64,000 nt of DNA, taken from contig CAJCIT010000161.1 in assembly GCA_903970405.1 (NCBI GenBank), forward strand, positions 28,814 through 92,813, in the 5' to 3' direction. Source of the DNA: Acidobacteriaceae bacterium (GTDB taxonomy: Bacteria > Acidobacteriota > Terriglobia > Bryobacterales > Bryobacteraceae). The position numbers were made by a program, and so were the translations under genes. The notes below the pieces were generated by a model. It saw only the letters and a list, made by a program, of their open reading frames with translations. It made no database searches and was not told the origin of the DNA. Positions 44,906-54,539 of this stretch are shown piece by piece; the first letter of the stretch is position 1, and each line of letters starts with the position of its first letter.

Positions 44906-46267
44906 TTAGCGCATCTTGATTCGAAAAAGTCCGATCGCGGTCATCTTGAACAGCAGCCAGCCGTGCCTGAAGCGTTGGATGTTAGTGGAGCCGTATGTTC
45001 GCGCAAGATAGCGAATCGGCACGTCGACAATGCCAAGGCCAAGAATGGCTGCGGGGAACAGCAATTCAAAATCGCCGAAGGGATCGAAGTCGCCGAAATC
45101 CTCGCGCCAGGCGAGGATTCGCTGGTAGTCGCGTTTCGATAACAATTTCGTTCCGCACAGCGAATCTCCAATCCGCACGTCCAGCACGAAGCTCAGAAGT
45201 TTGGCGAAGAAGACGTTCCCAAGGCGGTTCAGGAAGCGCATCGCATCGCCCTCCATGGGATAAACCAGCCTGGAACCGTTCACGAAATCGCCAAGGCCCG
45301 CGCAGTAAGCCAGATAGAAGCGTTCCAGCATCTCCGGCGGCATGGTAAGGTCGGCGTCCAGAATGACCAGCAAGGGCTCGGTCGCCTTGGAGAAGCCCAG
45401 GCGAACGGCATCGTTCTTGCCTTTGCCGGTCTGCTGCATGATTTGCAGTTTGAAGCGGTCCTTATAGAGTTCCGCCACGCGCTGGATCTCTTCCCACGTG
45501 CCGTCGCTCGAATGGCCTTCGACGAAGATGACCTCAATCCGGCACGGGAAGTTCTCCAAGCGCTTCAGCGCGTTTTCAATGTTGCCGCGCTCATTGCGCG
45601 CCGGAATCACGCACGAAAGGCCGCCGGGCGCGGTCTTGATGACCGGTCGCAGAACAACGACGAAGGCGAAGGAGAACCATTTCAGAACCGGCAATACCGG
45701 CAGTACCTTGTTGATCAGATCGCCCAAACCGAAGAGCGAGAAGGGGCAGTACACAACCGGGCGCTGGCGGACGATGGCAAAGCCGGAAATGGCGCTCAGA
45801 GTTTCCAAATCGACGCGAGTAATGAAAGTGGTAGGCAGCTCACCCGAGCGTATGCCTAGACGGTTGGCCAGCCCATAGAGGCCCCGCAGATAGGGGTTAT
45901 AAAGCACCACTACCACGCGGGAACTGCGTGAGAGCCGCGCCTTGAGCCCGCTCAGTAGCCCCTGAATATCGAAATGGTGGTTGAGCGTACCGTTCACCAG
46001 AACGGCGGTGCGTTCATCAACCTCGCGGGTCAGATCCGGAAAATCCTGCTCCCCCGACACGATCTGCGTTTGCGGGCAATCGACGGACTCAAGCAGCGTA
46101 CCGTCATCTTCAGGGCGAGGAAGCCAATGAATAGTGCGGTCGTAATAGCGCGTGAGGGCGCTGATTTCCCGGCCCAGCAAGCGATGGACGTAGCGCTTCC
46201 ACGGGGGAAGGCGCGGGAAAGCACCTTGCGGTTTCACGGCTGAGGCAGGGACTGTGGAAAGCTCCAT
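44906..46267 (-). CDS. GT2 glycosyltransferase with N-terminal methyltransferase-like region
   Basis: 453 aa. Residues 60-165 resemble a degenerate Rossmann methyltransferase (TAVLVNGTLNHHFDIQG, SRVVVVLYNPYLRG) without the glycine-rich SAM loop. A hydrophobic segment lies near 185-210, followed by a GT-A glycosyltransferase of the dolichol-phosphate-mannose synthase type: LSCVIPARNERGNIENAL, EVIFVEGHSSDGTWEEI, LLVILDADLTMPPE (DxD) and GSTNIQRFRHGWLLFKM at the end. It probably transfers a sugar to a lipid or cell-surface acceptor. No pathway genes are adjacent. Confidence 0.82.
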   Translation of the reverse strand: MELSTVPASAVKPQGAFPRLPPWKRYVHRLLGREISALTRYYDRTIHWLPRPEDDGTLLESVDCPQTQIVSGEQDFPDLTREVDERTAVLVNGTLNHHFDIQGLLSGLKARLSRSSRVVVVLYNPYLRGLYGLANRLGIRSGELPTTFITRVDLETLSAISGFAIVRQRPVVYCPFSLFGLGDLINKVLPVLPVLKWFSFAFVVVLRPVIKTAPGGLSCVIPARNERGNIENALKRLENFPCRIEVIFVEGHSSDGTWEEIQRVAELYKDRFKLQIMQQTGKGKNDAVRLGFSKATEPLLVILDADLTMPPEMLERFYLAYCAGLGDFVNGSRLVYPMEGDAMRFLNRLGNVFFAKLLSFVLDVRIGDSLCGTKLLSKRDYQRILAWREDFGDFDPFGDFELLFPAAILGLGIVDVPIRYLARTYGSTNIQRFRHGWLLFKMTAIGLFRIKMR

Positions 46268-46273
46268 AACTCC

Positions 46274-46975
46274 TCAGCAACTCGAATCGTAGGTTAAGTC
46301 AAGAAGGCTCATTGCCTCATGGAACGGACCATGATGCTCATTGAATTCCTGATTGTCCGGCTCCCCCAATTCGAACCTGGCGGGATAGAAAAGAGCCCAA
46401 TTGGTCAGGTCGGCGCCATGTCTTGATGCGTAGCGAATTCCATCCAGACCCGATTCGAAGACGATTCGAGAGGCTCTTTGAGTGAGTGAGCGGTCCTGTG
46501 AAAACAAAACGGCGAGATCGAAAGGCTCCTTGAATGGACCCGTTTGCAACTCAAGTTCTCTTCGGAGGAAGCTCAACCATGACGAATCGAGAACCGGGGC
46601 ACATCTACAGGTCGGGGCGACGCTGTTGCCAACGGCCCTCTTGTTCAACCAACTGGCTGGCACGGTCCCAAGGCTAAGCGGCTCCGATTCCGTGCCCTCT
46701 ACTTGTCCTAACTCCGTCTCGATTTGGGCGTCCGGGTGGCGGAAGTCGGCCAGAACCTCGAGGAAACAGGCAAGCTCCGAAGAGGCACAGTAAACAACTC
46801 GGAATTCGCGGATCGGATCGTCGAATCTGTTTTCTGTCTTGGTACCAGGCGACCAGTTGGGCGACAGAACCCAGGGGTCTGGTCTATGTCCAACTCGGTA
46901 GAGCGATCCCGGTGGACTAACCACAGGCAAATCAGAAACTTTACCCCTGCGAAATGAAAGTTTCGGCTGCCGCAA
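46274..46975 (-). CDS. RES-domain toxin
   Basis: 233 aa. RES family: LYRVGHRPDPW (Arg), RFDDPIREFRVVYCASSELACFLEVLADFR (Glu/Ser motif region) and ASRIVFESGLDGIRYASRH near the C-terminus. RES toxins degrade NAD+. The gene overlaps the end of the preceding antitoxin gene by 35 bases, the standard antitoxin-first order. It probably arrests growth when the antitoxin is lost. Confidence 0.8.
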   Translation of the reverse strand: MRQPKLSFRRGKVSDLPVVSPPGSLYRVGHRPDPWVLSPNWSPGTKTENRFDDPIREFRVVYCASSELACFLEVLADFRHPDAQIETELGQVEGTESEPLSLGTVPASWLNKRAVGNSVAPTCRCAPVLDSSWLSFLRRELELQTGPFKEPFDLAVLFSQDRSLTQRASRIVFESGLDGIRYASRHGADLTNWALFYPARFELGEPDNQEFNEHHGPFHEAMSLLDLTYDSSC

Positions 46976-47321
46976 TCACTCTCTTCCCATCCCCGTCCTT
47001 CAGCAACCGCAGCGGCACCTGGTCATCCAATACGGAGTTGAGGCCAGTCAGCCAAGCCCGCGCTACTCCTGGCGATTCCACCTTGGCAATCGCCGTGGCG
47101 ACCTTCCATGTACAGTAGAGGGGCGATTTGGAGTCGGCCGGCGGTTGGCTTCCGCCAATCCATTGATCCAATATGTCGGCATCCAGCTGGCCAGCGACAA
47201 AAGCAGTTCGTCGACGCCCTATAGTACTGACGAGTTCCTGGACTACGACTCTATAATCCAGACTCTGTGCGGGAACAGTCAACGTCAGGCTCCTTCTCCA
47301 AAGACTATCACGGTCGGCCAT
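46941..47321 (-). CDS. Antitoxin, Xre/MbcA/ParS type (DUF2384)
   Basis: 126 aa. ATG at 47321 has GAGGG seven bases upstream. The C-terminal 60 residues carry the DUF2384 toxin-binding pattern (GVARAWLTGLNSVLDDQVPLRLL, then GDGKRVIAAAETF). The N-terminal half (residues 1-65) is less typical and may contain the DNA-binding part. It directly precedes and overlaps the RES toxin gene. Confidence 0.72.
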   Translation of the reverse strand: MADRDSLWRRSLTLTVPAQSLDYRVVVQELVSTIGRRRTAFVAGQLDADILDQWIGGSQPPADSKSPLYCTWKVATAIAKVESPGVARAWLTGLNSVLDDQVPLRLLKDGDGKRVIAAAETFISQG

Positions 47322-47489
47322 GGTATGCCCTCTTCTTCCTTGAATCGGTTGATTCACTCTGCATCTTTAGCGCTTCGCATCTCAATACTGCCGCCGGGCT
47401 GCCGCGTGCGTAGCCGAAAAACAGCGTAACTGTTTGTGGGGAAAGGAAGTTAATGTTTCGGCTCAATTTGTGAATGCGGAAAGGCCGCC

Positions 47490-49085
47490 CTAATGCGCCA
47501 CTGCCTTCTCAGAGCCGAGGCCGGTGTTGGCGCGCACCTCGAGCTCAAGCCACTTATCGGCAGAGGAAGCTGGTCCGCCGAGAAAAGTTCCAATCACCGC
47601 GCCCAGGAAGCCTAAGGGAATGCTGGCAATTCCGGGGTTGTCGAGCGGGAACAGCGGCTTCGCTTGAATCAGATGCCGGGCCGCGGCGGCTACGGTGGGA
47701 GCATCAATGCCCATGATGCTGGGGCTCACCAGAATCAACGCCAGGGAACTGGCCAGGCCCACGGCGAGGCCGCAAACGGCGCCCGCGGTGTTGAAGCGCT
47801 GCCAGAAGATGGAGAGCAGGATCACCGGCAGATTCGCGGAGGCGGCCACGGCGAACGCGAGCGCTACTAAGAACGCCACGTTAAAAGTGGGACCCAGCAC
47901 AATGGCAATCAGTATCGAAACCGCCCCGACGACGAAAGCGGCGACCCGCGCCACCAGCACCTCTTCGCCGGGCTTACGTTCGACCCCGTGATGGATGACG
48001 TTCGAGTAAAAGTCGTGGGCAAACGATGTGGACGCGCTAATGGTGAGGCCGGCTACCACGGCGAGGATGGTGGCAAATGCGATGGCGGAGATGAAGGCGA
48101 AGAAGAGGTCGCCCCCGAGGCGCTGTGCGAGTAACGGCGCCGTCATATTTGTGCCGCCGTTCTTCGCGATGAAGTCTTTGCCTATGAGCGTTGCCGCTCC
48201 AAAACCCAAGAACGTGGTCATGATGTAGAAGCCGCCGATAATCGCCATGGCCCACACCACGCTGACACGCGCAGTTTTCGCATCGGGCACGGTATAGAAG
48301 CGCACTAAGATATGAGGCAGGCCCGCGGTCCCAAATATCAGCGCCAGGCCCAGCGAAATAAGATTCAGCGGGCCGTATGGAGGCTTGTAAAGCAGACCGG
48401 GCTGGAGGAAGTTGACCGTCTTCCCGTTGGCCAGCGTGACGTGGCTGACGGCGGAGAAGAACTCGCCCAAACTGAAATGGAACTGCGCCATAACCAGGAT
48501 GCTCAGGAAGATTGTCCCGCCAATCAGCAGGACCGCCTTGACGATCTGAACCCACGTTGTCGCCAGCATGCCGCCGAAGACTACATAACTCACCATCAGC
48601 ACACCGACGATGACCACGGCCCTGTCGAACGTAATGCCGGAGCCTTTGAGCAGCAGGGCCACCAGAGTCCCCGCGCCAACCATCTGGGCAATCATGTAAA
48701 ACGTGCTGACAGTCAAAGTGCTGAAGGACGCCATGGCGCGCACCGGCCGCGCGCTGAGCCGGTAGGCGAGCACATCGGCCATGGTGTACTTGCCCGCATT
48801 GCGAAGCGGCTCGGCCACAATCAGCAGCACCGTGAGGTAGGCCACCAGCCAGCCCACTGAGTACATAAAACCGTCATATCCATTGAAGGCGATGAGGCCG
48901 GCAATCCCGAGGAAAGACGCGGCGCTCATGTAGTCGCCGGCCACGGCAATGCCGTTTTGCCAACCTTTGATCTGGCGCCCGGCGGCAAAAAAGGCGCTGG
49001 AGCCGGACGATCGCCGCGCGGCCCACGCCGTGATCAACAGCGTGATGCCGACGAACAGCAGGAACATCAAGAGTGAAGTGTTCAT
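47490..49085 (-). CDS. actP: Cation/acetate symporter ActP
   Basis: 531 aa, sodium:solute symporter family, about 13 membrane segments. [28 protein letters not shown] near the N-terminus and [16 protein letters not shown] in the middle are typical of ActP. Imports acetate or other short acids. The start overlaps the stop of the DUF485 gene upstream (ATGA), the usual yjcH-actP pair. Confidence 0.93.
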   Translation of the reverse strand: MNTSLLMFLLFVGITLLITAWAARRSSGSSAFFAAGRQIKGWQNGIAVAGDYMSAASFLGIAGLIAFNGYDGFMYSVGWLVAYLTVLLIVAEPLRNAGKYTMADVLAYRLSARPVRAMASFSTLTVSTFYMIAQMVGAGTLVALLLKGSGITFDRAVVIVGVLMVSYVVFGGMLATTWVQIVKAVLLIGGTIFLSILVMAQFHFSLGEFFSAVSHVTLANGKTVNFLQPGLLYKPPYGPLNLISLGLALIFGTAGLPHILVRFYTVPDAKTARVSVVWAMAIIGGFYIMTTFLGFGAATLIGKDFIAKNGGTNMTAPLLAQRLGGDLFFAFISAIAFATILAVVAGLTISASTSFAHDFYSNVIHHGVERKPGEEVLVARVAAFVVGAVSILIAIVLGPTFNVAFLVALAFAVAASANLPVILLSIFWQRFNTAGAVCGLAVGLASSLALILVSPSIMGIDAPTVAAAARHLIQAKPLFPLDNPGIASIPLGFLGAVIGTFLGGPASSADKWLELEVRANTGLGSEKAVAH

Positions 49086-49435
49086 CGCCGCGCCCCTGTC
49101 AATAGTGCGGCGCTGCTGCCGCCGTCATCGAGTTTCGAAAGCAGCGCTTTCGCCTGGGCGTCCCATTTGGCGGCGACCCGCAGGTACAACCACGCCAGCA
49201 GCCAAGCCACGAAGAATTGCGAAAGCGCGAAGAGGTAGGCGAGGTTCACGGGGCCGAGGACGGGAGTCGCCATGAAGGACGGAAAATAACCGACCAGGAT
49301 TAACAAGGAGAAGTAGTAAGCAATGAAGAAAACGGTCGCTGGCAGCACGAAGCGAAGCTTGGCCGCCAGTAACGCCCGAAACTCCGGCATGGCGGCGACG
49401 CGATGAAAATCAGGTCCATCAGATTGCATCCGCAA
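49082..49435 (-). CDS. DUF485 membrane protein (YjcH-like)
   Basis: 117 aa with two membrane segments ([34 protein letters not shown]), conserved companion of acetate symporters. A 4-base overlap with actP makes co-translation certain. Role in assembly or activity of the symporter is inferred from constant linkage only. Confidence 0.88.
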   Translation of the reverse strand: MRMQSDGPDFHRVAAMPEFRALLAAKLRFVLPATVFFIAYYFSLLILVGYFPSFMATPVLGPVNLAYLFALSQFFVAWLLAWLYLRVAAKWDAQAKALLSKLDDGGSSAALLTGARR

Positions 49436-49556
49436 TCCTCCTCGGAGGCGAAGAAGTTTCCAGCACTCGGTGAGAAGCCCCAGACATCATAACGGAGCCG
49501 GACTCGGAATGGGAAACAAGATCGGGCTTCGGCCTGGGCTGATTCCCTACTCGGCT

Positions 49557-52500
49557 TCAGAAAGCCAGCTTCAAACCGAATTGAATCTGGCGGCTGGTAG
49601 TGGCGGTGCCGCTGATCACGCCCGCCGTGGAAGATATGCCCGAGGTGGCTGAGGTAAACACAACAGGGTTCGGCGTATTGAAGTTCGGGTGGTTCAGAAC
49701 ATTGAAGAACTCAGCGCGAAATTGAAGATTCGCCCGCTCGGTGACTTGTATGTTCTTCCGGGCGGAGACGTCCACGGTGGCGAGTCCGGGCCCGATCAGC
49801 ACGTCGCGGCCGGCATCGCCGTATGTGCCGTTCGGCGGTGCGATGAAGGCGTTGGGATTGAAGTACTCATTGGGGCTGCCGATAATCGCGCTGCCGGTGA
49901 ACGCCGGGTTCCAGGAAGGACGCACAGGATTGCGCGAATCGCCGTTGTTCGATGGGTTATAGCCGAGCTGCGGCGTGAACGGCAGTCCCGATTGAATGGT
50001 GGTGATGCCGCTCAAAGACCAGCCACTTACTAACTGGCTCAGCACGCGCTGCCGGGTGTCCAGAAACCGTTGGCCACGCCCGAACGGCAACAGGTAATCC
50101 GCATGAATGGCCGCCAGATGCGTGGCGTTGAACGGAGAAAGACCCCAATCGAGCTTCGGGTCGAAAGGGATTGCCACGAACGCCGGCGTGTTGTTGCCGA
50201 CGCTGTTGTTCAAAGTGCCGCCGTCGTCCAGACTCTTTGAAAATGTGTAGACGCCCCGCAGCAGGATCCCGTTCTGGAAGCGGCGGTTCAGATCAACCTG
50301 CAGCGCGTTATAAGAGCTGACGCCCTCCGTCATCCAGGTGGTGGTGTTCGCGACCTTCGGATCTGCAAGAGGCGCATTCTTCGGATAGTAGATAGTCCCC
50401 GGCGCCAGGGTGCTGGGGCAGGGCGAGGCTGGGCAAATGGTTGCGGCCGGCGTATTCGCGTCAACCGAGAGAATCTCGTGATAACCGTGCGAACCCACGT
50501 AACCGACGCTCAGCGATGTTGCGGCCGCGATCTTTTGTTCAATCCGGGCGTTATAGCTGATGACTGTTGGCGTGTAAGCATCGGGTTGGACGCCGGCCGG
50601 CGAGATCAGGCTGCCTGAGGGCAGCGCCGCGCCCGGAACGATATCGAGGCTCGACACGGCCACGTTCTTCAACGAAACGGTGGTATTGAACGGCGCCGCC
50701 TGATCCAGACGATAACTCAAGTTGTCCAGCAGCCCGTTGTACATGCCAAAGCCAGCGCGCAACACAGTGTTACGGCTGGCGAACGGCGCCCAAGCAAGAC
50801 CGGCGCGCGGTTGGGGAAGAAACTTCGCCCGGTTCACCGTAAATACCGAAGTGCCAATTTGAGGCTGAAACTCAATCACGCCGCCCTCTCCAAATAGATA
50901 GTTGGAGCCTCGGCCGTGGGATTCATTCCATCCGTCGGTGGACTCAGCCCGAATACCGAGCTTGATTTCGAGCCCCGGCCGCACCTTCCAGGTGTCCTGC
51001 ACGAACCAGGCGCCTTCGAGCGTTCGCCAGCCGAGCGGCGTCGGAGTGGGGATGACAGTGAATGTCGAGACCTTACCCTCCAGCAGGCTGGTGAGATTTG
51101 AGAACGAAGCCTGCCCGTTTTGCGCCTGGGCGAAGTTGTCGTTCGATTGAATGCGCTGAACCCAGACGCCGCCCTGAATATGGTGAGATCCATGGGTTGA
51201 GTCCAACTGGTCCTGATAGCTGAAGATGTTACGGGCGGCGATGGTGTTGCTGGCAACGTTGGTTCCCGCCGCACTGAGCTGCGATGCCGAGTTGGACGCC
51301 GTGCCTCCGCCAATGACCACGGCCCCAATCGGATTGCCGCTAACCCAGCCGGGAACATCTTCCGGGACAACGCCATTGAAGTACATGAATCCGCGAGAGA
51401 AGCCGGCGCGCGCGGTATTGATCAAACTCGGCGAAAAGACGTGTGTCTCTTCCACGCTCGCCACTTGTGACCGAATCGCTTCATCGATTGAAGAGAGTGG
51501 ATTCACAGACGGCGTGGCGGTGGAGCTGTCGTCAATGGTGTAGATGCCTGACAAGGTATCGCTCTCTGAAAAGACATGATCCACGCGCGCCGTCCCATAG
51601 TCTTCGCGAATATGCTGCAGCGGATTGTTGTAGGAGATAGCGATGCCGCCGCCGAGGTCCGGACCGTTAGGAACCGGCCACAATGACAGCAATGGCGCCA
51701 CGCCCGGCGCAATTCCCACGTCCACCAGCTTCCCGCTTGCGTTAGGCAGAAATCCCAGCCGGGCATTGAGGTCCGGCACTAACGTTTCGTTACTCAAGCC
51801 GAGTCTTTGGCGGTAGCCCTCATAGTTACCGAAGACGAACGTCTTGTCTTTCCGCACCGGACCGCCCAACGCCCCGCCGAACTCATTACGCTCAAAGGGC
51901 GCCACCGACGCCTGGTCGAAGAAGTTCCGTGCATCCAGGTCGCTGTTGCGAAGGAATTCATAGAGAGAGCCGTGAAGGCTGTTGGTTCCCGACGAAGTGA
52001 TGATGCTCACCTGTGCCCCGGGACGCTTGCCAAATTCCGCGCCGTAGGCATCGGTCACTACGTTGAATTCGCGCACGCCATCCACGCCCAGCAATTGGCC
52101 ACTGGCGCCGGCGGGCGTCAAGTTGATTTCCGAAGCGCCGGTGTACTCAATGCCATTGAGAAGAAAAATGCTTTCCTGCGGACGCCGGCCGGACACCGAG
52201 AACATATTGCCGGCAGCGGAATTCGATGTGCCTATTCCGCCGGAGCGCTCAGAAGAGTAGTTCACCACGCCCGGATTCAGCGTCATGAGCTCGTCATAGC
52301 TGCGCCCATTCAGCGGAAGGTCCTTCAACGCCTGCTCGCCCACCAGGCCCGAAGTCTGCTCAGTGGATACCGCCACCACCGCTGGCCGGTCTTCCACCGT
52401 GATCGTTTGGTTCACTTCGCCGACAGGTAGAGCGAAATTCTCTTCGACGACCTGGCCGAGGGTCGGCGAAATGTGGTTCCTTGACGAGGCCTCGAAACCG

Positions 52501-52757
52501 GAACGGCTGGCCACGAGCTGGTAAGTTCCAACCGGGAGGGAAGGAAAGTTATAGCGGCCTGCGTCATCCGTGACTGTTTTCCGCACGGCGCCGGTATCGA
52601 TGTTGGTCAGAACAAGCGCGGAACCGCTCAGGGCCGCGCCGGACGCATCCGTCACCTGCCCGCGAATGCCAACGCCCTCCTGGCCCGAGAGGTAGACGGC
52701 GAAGGAGACGAGGACGAAAACAACTTGCGCCAGCCGATTAGTTTTGGAAAACCTCAT
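49557..52757 (-). CDS. TonB-dependent receptor with carboxypeptidase-regulatory N-terminal domain (Oar/CirA type)
   Basis: 1066 aa. Signal peptide, a carboxypeptidase-regulatory-like domain (28-105: GIRGQVTDASGAALSGSALVL), a plug domain (DLPLNGRSYDELMTLNPGV; IFLLNGIEYTGA), then the large barrel ending QIQFGLKLAF. This family takes up or senses large substrates in Acidobacteria. The substrate cannot be named, and no TonB, ExbB or SusD gene is adjacent. The start codon lies almost on the predicted transcription start. Confidence 0.92.
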   Translation of the reverse strand: MRFSKTNRLAQVVFVLVSFAVYLSGQEGVGIRGQVTDASGAALSGSALVLTNIDTGAVRKTVTDDAGRYNFPSLPVGTYQLVASRSGFEASSRNHISPTLGQVVEENFALPVGEVNQTITVEDRPAVVAVSTEQTSGLVGEQALKDLPLNGRSYDELMTLNPGVVNYSSERSGGIGTSNSAAGNMFSVSGRRPQESIFLLNGIEYTGASEINLTPAGASGQLLGVDGVREFNVVTDAYGAEFGKRPGAQVSIITSSGTNSLHGSLYEFLRNSDLDARNFFDQASVAPFERNEFGGALGGPVRKDKTFVFGNYEGYRQRLGLSNETLVPDLNARLGFLPNASGKLVDVGIAPGVAPLLSLWPVPNGPDLGGGIAISYNNPLQHIREDYGTARVDHVFSESDTLSGIYTIDDSSTATPSVNPLSSIDEAIRSQVASVEETHVFSPSLINTARAGFSRGFMYFNGVVPEDVPGWVSGNPIGAVVIGGGTASNSASQLSAAGTNVASNTIAARNIFSYQDQLDSTHGSHHIQGGVWVQRIQSNDNFAQAQNGQASFSNLTSLLEGKVSTFTVIPTPTPLGWRTLEGAWFVQDTWKVRPGLEIKLGIRAESTDGWNESHGRGSNYLFGEGGVIEFQPQIGTSVFTVNRAKFLPQPRAGLAWAPFASRNTVLRAGFGMYNGLLDNLSYRLDQAAPFNTTVSLKNVAVSSLDIVPGAALPSGSLISPAGVQPDAYTPTVISYNARIEQKIAAATSLSVGYVGSHGYHEILSVDANTPAATICPASPCPSTLAPGTIYYPKNAPLADPKVANTTTWMTEGVSSYNALQVDLNRRFQNGILLRGVYTFSKSLDDGGTLNNSVGNNTPAFVAIPFDPKLDWGLSPFNATHLAAIHADYLLPFGRGQRFLDTRQRVLSQLVSGWSLSGITTIQSGLPFTPQLGYNPSNNGDSRNPVRPSWNPAFTGSAIIGSPNEYFNPNAFIAPPNGTYGDAGRDVLIGPGLATVDVSARKNIQVTERANLQFRAEFFNVLNHPNFNTPNPVVFTSATSGISSTAGVISGTATTSRQIQFGLKLAF

Positions 52758-52771
52758 TGTCTATCGACAAT
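52756..52771. promoter_or_regulatory. Palindromic operator candidate over -10 and start codon
   Basis: ATTGTC-TATC-GACAAT, a perfect 6-bp dyad with four-base centre that covers most of the -10 box, the transcription start and the first base pair of the receptor start codon. Position fits repression of the receptor. Confidence 0.45.
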
Positions 52772-52795
52772 AGGCTATTTAAAATGTCTTGTCAA
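52767..52795 (-). promoter_or_regulatory. Sigma-70 promoter of the TonB receptor gene
   Basis: On the minus strand: TTGACA (52795-52790), 17-base spacer, TATTGT (52772-52767). The transcription start is expected at about 52760, three bases before the ATG, so the mRNA is probably leaderless; no Shine-Dalgarno is present. Confidence 0.65.
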
Positions 52796-53307
52796 TCGAA
52801 TTAACAAGGTGCTTAGAATCAGGGCTTTCGATAGGCGCTTGCGTGGCCTGGGGGGCGCAGGGGGGCTAAATGGGCGAAGAAAGAATGCCCAAACGAGCCA
52901 GGAGGCCGTATCGCCCATGCGTGGGCGGACTTTCGCCAATCAGGCGTTTGGCGTGCCCAGTCGCGCCGCGTCGGACGGGGCTTTGCGGAGTATTGCGGGG
53001 TCTGGTTATGCGTCGAGTTGACGGAGTACGAATGGGTCCCAGCAGCGGAGACTTGCGCGGCGCGGAATGTCAAAGATCGAAGGTAGTGAGGATGGAGCGA
53101 CGGCCTTGTCGTCTCCGGATTCGAGGAGGCTGGTTTGCATGTTCCGGGCCGCGGCACTGCAACCGCTTCGGTTTGGCAAACGTCGTCGATTTTGTGGCGC
53201 TCGGCGTTGTTGCAATTGGCAGTGCCTCGTTCCCGCGTGCGTTGGGGTCCAATCGCTGCGCGATTGGACCCCAAAGTGCCTCCCCTCCTCAAGAGAGGAG
53301 TAAAAGA
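52796..53307. other. Intergenic region with a strong hairpin near its end
   Basis: About 510 bases without a credible gene; the long frame through it is an upstream extension of the 63-aa protein. The only clear structure is the hairpin at 53242-53274. Confidence 0.5.
53242..53274 (+). promoter_or_regulatory. Perfect 15-bp stem-loop in the leader of a small membrane protein gene
   Basis: The arms TTGGGGTCCAATCGC and GCGATTGGACCCCAA pair without a mismatch around a TGC loop. It ends 22 bases before the GGAG ribosome site of the gene at 53308. No T-run follows, so it is more like a regulatory or mRNA-stability element than a terminator. Confidence 0.55.
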
Positions 53308-53499
53308 ATGCCTTTGTTAAATCTCGTCGTTACTTTGGTCATCGTTGGAGTGATTCTGTATCTCATCAACCGGTACATTCCCATGGCCTCCAGCATCAAG
53401 AGCATCTTAAACGTTGTCGTAGTGATTGCCGTTTGCGTTTGGCTCCTGCAAGTCACTGGATTGTGGGGCAACGTCACCAATTACAAGCTGCCGCGTTAG
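53308..53499 (+). CDS. Small inner-membrane protein (Thivi_2564-like)
   Basis: 63 aa with two membrane helices (LVVTLVIVGVILYLINRYIP; SILNVVVVIAVCVWLLQVTG). Start ATG 53308 with GAGAGGAG upstream. Resembles a family of tiny membrane proteins found in many bacteria, without known function. A perfect hairpin precedes it. Confidence 0.75.
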   Translation: MPLLNLVVTLVIVGVILYLINRYIPMASSIKSILNVVVVIAVCVWLLQVTGLWGNVTNYKLPR

Positions 53500-53727
53500 G
53501 CGCCTGACCGGATTAGGTCAAGTGACTCCGCAACGTCAAATCCGCCTGACGCCGGAATGCCCGGCGGAGGAGCCAAACGCGAGCACGTATGAGCTAACCG
53601 GAAGCCGGCGCCAATGGGCCTCCGAATGCCTCTTCGACGTTGTGGGACTGCTCGCGCAAGTCCGGCTGACGCTGGATCGAAAACACGGGACCTGCAAATA
53701 GTAAGCAAAGAAAGAAATTAAAGCGAC
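53500..53727. other. Short intergenic region, nothing assigned
   Basis: 228 bases between two same-strand genes; no terminator with a T-run, no promoter I can support and no coding frame of note. A weak hairpin TGACC/GGTCA near 53505 is not convincing. Confidence 0.4.
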
Positions 53728-54471
53728 ATGAAGTTTTTGAAAGTACTAACAACAGTGAGTTGTCTGGCACTATTAGGCGCGGTGCTCGCACCGGTTGCCA
53801 AAGCTGACGGTTGGAGCAAGAAGACAGTAGTCAAGTTCAGCGGTCCCGTGGAGATTCCTGGGGTTCATTTGGCGGGCTGGGCGGTGTTGCCCGCCGGTAC
53901 GTATGTGTTCAAGCTGATGGATTCGCAGACTGACCGGCATATCGTACAAATTTTCAACGAGGACGAAACGAAGATCTACGCAACAATCCTCGCTATCCCG
54001 AACTACCGCGTCTACCCGACTGACAAAACAGTGATGACATTCAGCGAACGGCCGGCCGGCCAACCGGAGGCTCTCCGCGCGTGGTTTTATCCCGGCAGCA
54101 ATTCCGGCGAGGAATTTGTCTATACGAAGTCAAAAGCGCTGGAGTTGGCTAAGTCCGCCAATGCGCCCGTCCTCTTCACATCCGCTGAGATCGCTGCGGA
54201 AGTCACTGAGCCCATCAAAGCCGCTGACGAGGTGGCAGTGGTTGACCTGAAACGCGCGCCAGTCATGGCGGTGAAGCCGACTGGAGAAGAGGTGGAAGTC
54301 GGCGAGGTGGTCACGCCGGCGCCTGCGGCGGCACCCGTAGCGGCGCAGCCTGCCGCACTCCCGAAGAGGCTTCCGGCTACGGCGAGCACAATGCCCCTGA
54401 TCGGTCTGCTGGGCCTCCTGTCACTCGGCGGAGCTTTTGCTCTTCGCTTGTTTGAAAAGCGCGCCGTGTAA
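53728..54471 (+). CDS. Secreted protein with LPxTA-type C-terminal sorting signal
   Basis: 247 aa. Signal peptide cleaved near VAKA-DG, a beta-rich mature domain (30-140: VPxG family of stress/biofilm proteins, LPAGTYVFKLMDSQTDRHIV), an Ala/Val/Pro linker, and at residues 215-247 L-P-A-T-A-S followed by a hydrophobic helix (TMPLIGLLGLLSLGGAFAL) and a basic end (RLFEKR). This is the architecture of a sortase sorting signal with A in place of G. A sortase is encoded 2.8 kb downstream. Anchoring is predicted, not shown. Confidence 0.8.
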   Translation: MKFLKVLTTVSCLALLGAVLAPVAKADGWSKKTVVKFSGPVEIPGVHLAGWAVLPAGTYVFKLMDSQTDRHIVQIFNEDETKIYATILAIPNYRVYPTDKTVMTFSERPAGQPEALRAWFYPGSNSGEEFVYTKSKALELAKSANAPVLFTSAEIAAEVTEPIKAADEVAVVDLKRAPVMAVKPTGEEVEVGEVVTPAPAAAPVAAQPAALPKRLPATASTMPLIGLLGLLSLGGAFALRLFEKRAV

Positions 54472-54539
54472 GTTTCTTGATTACGCGGCGTGACGCTCTG
54501 CGCGCGCCGCGTCAGGAAGCGGGGAAAGGAACAACTCGC

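Noticed and set aside
52870..53307. Upstream extension of the 63-aa membrane protein
   Set aside because: It runs through the 15-bp hairpin and has no protein-like composition; a strong ribosome site marks 53308.
54483..54512. Inverted repeat ACGCGGCG / CGCCGCGT as terminator
   Set aside because: 14-base loop and no T-run; likely chance in GC-rich sequence.
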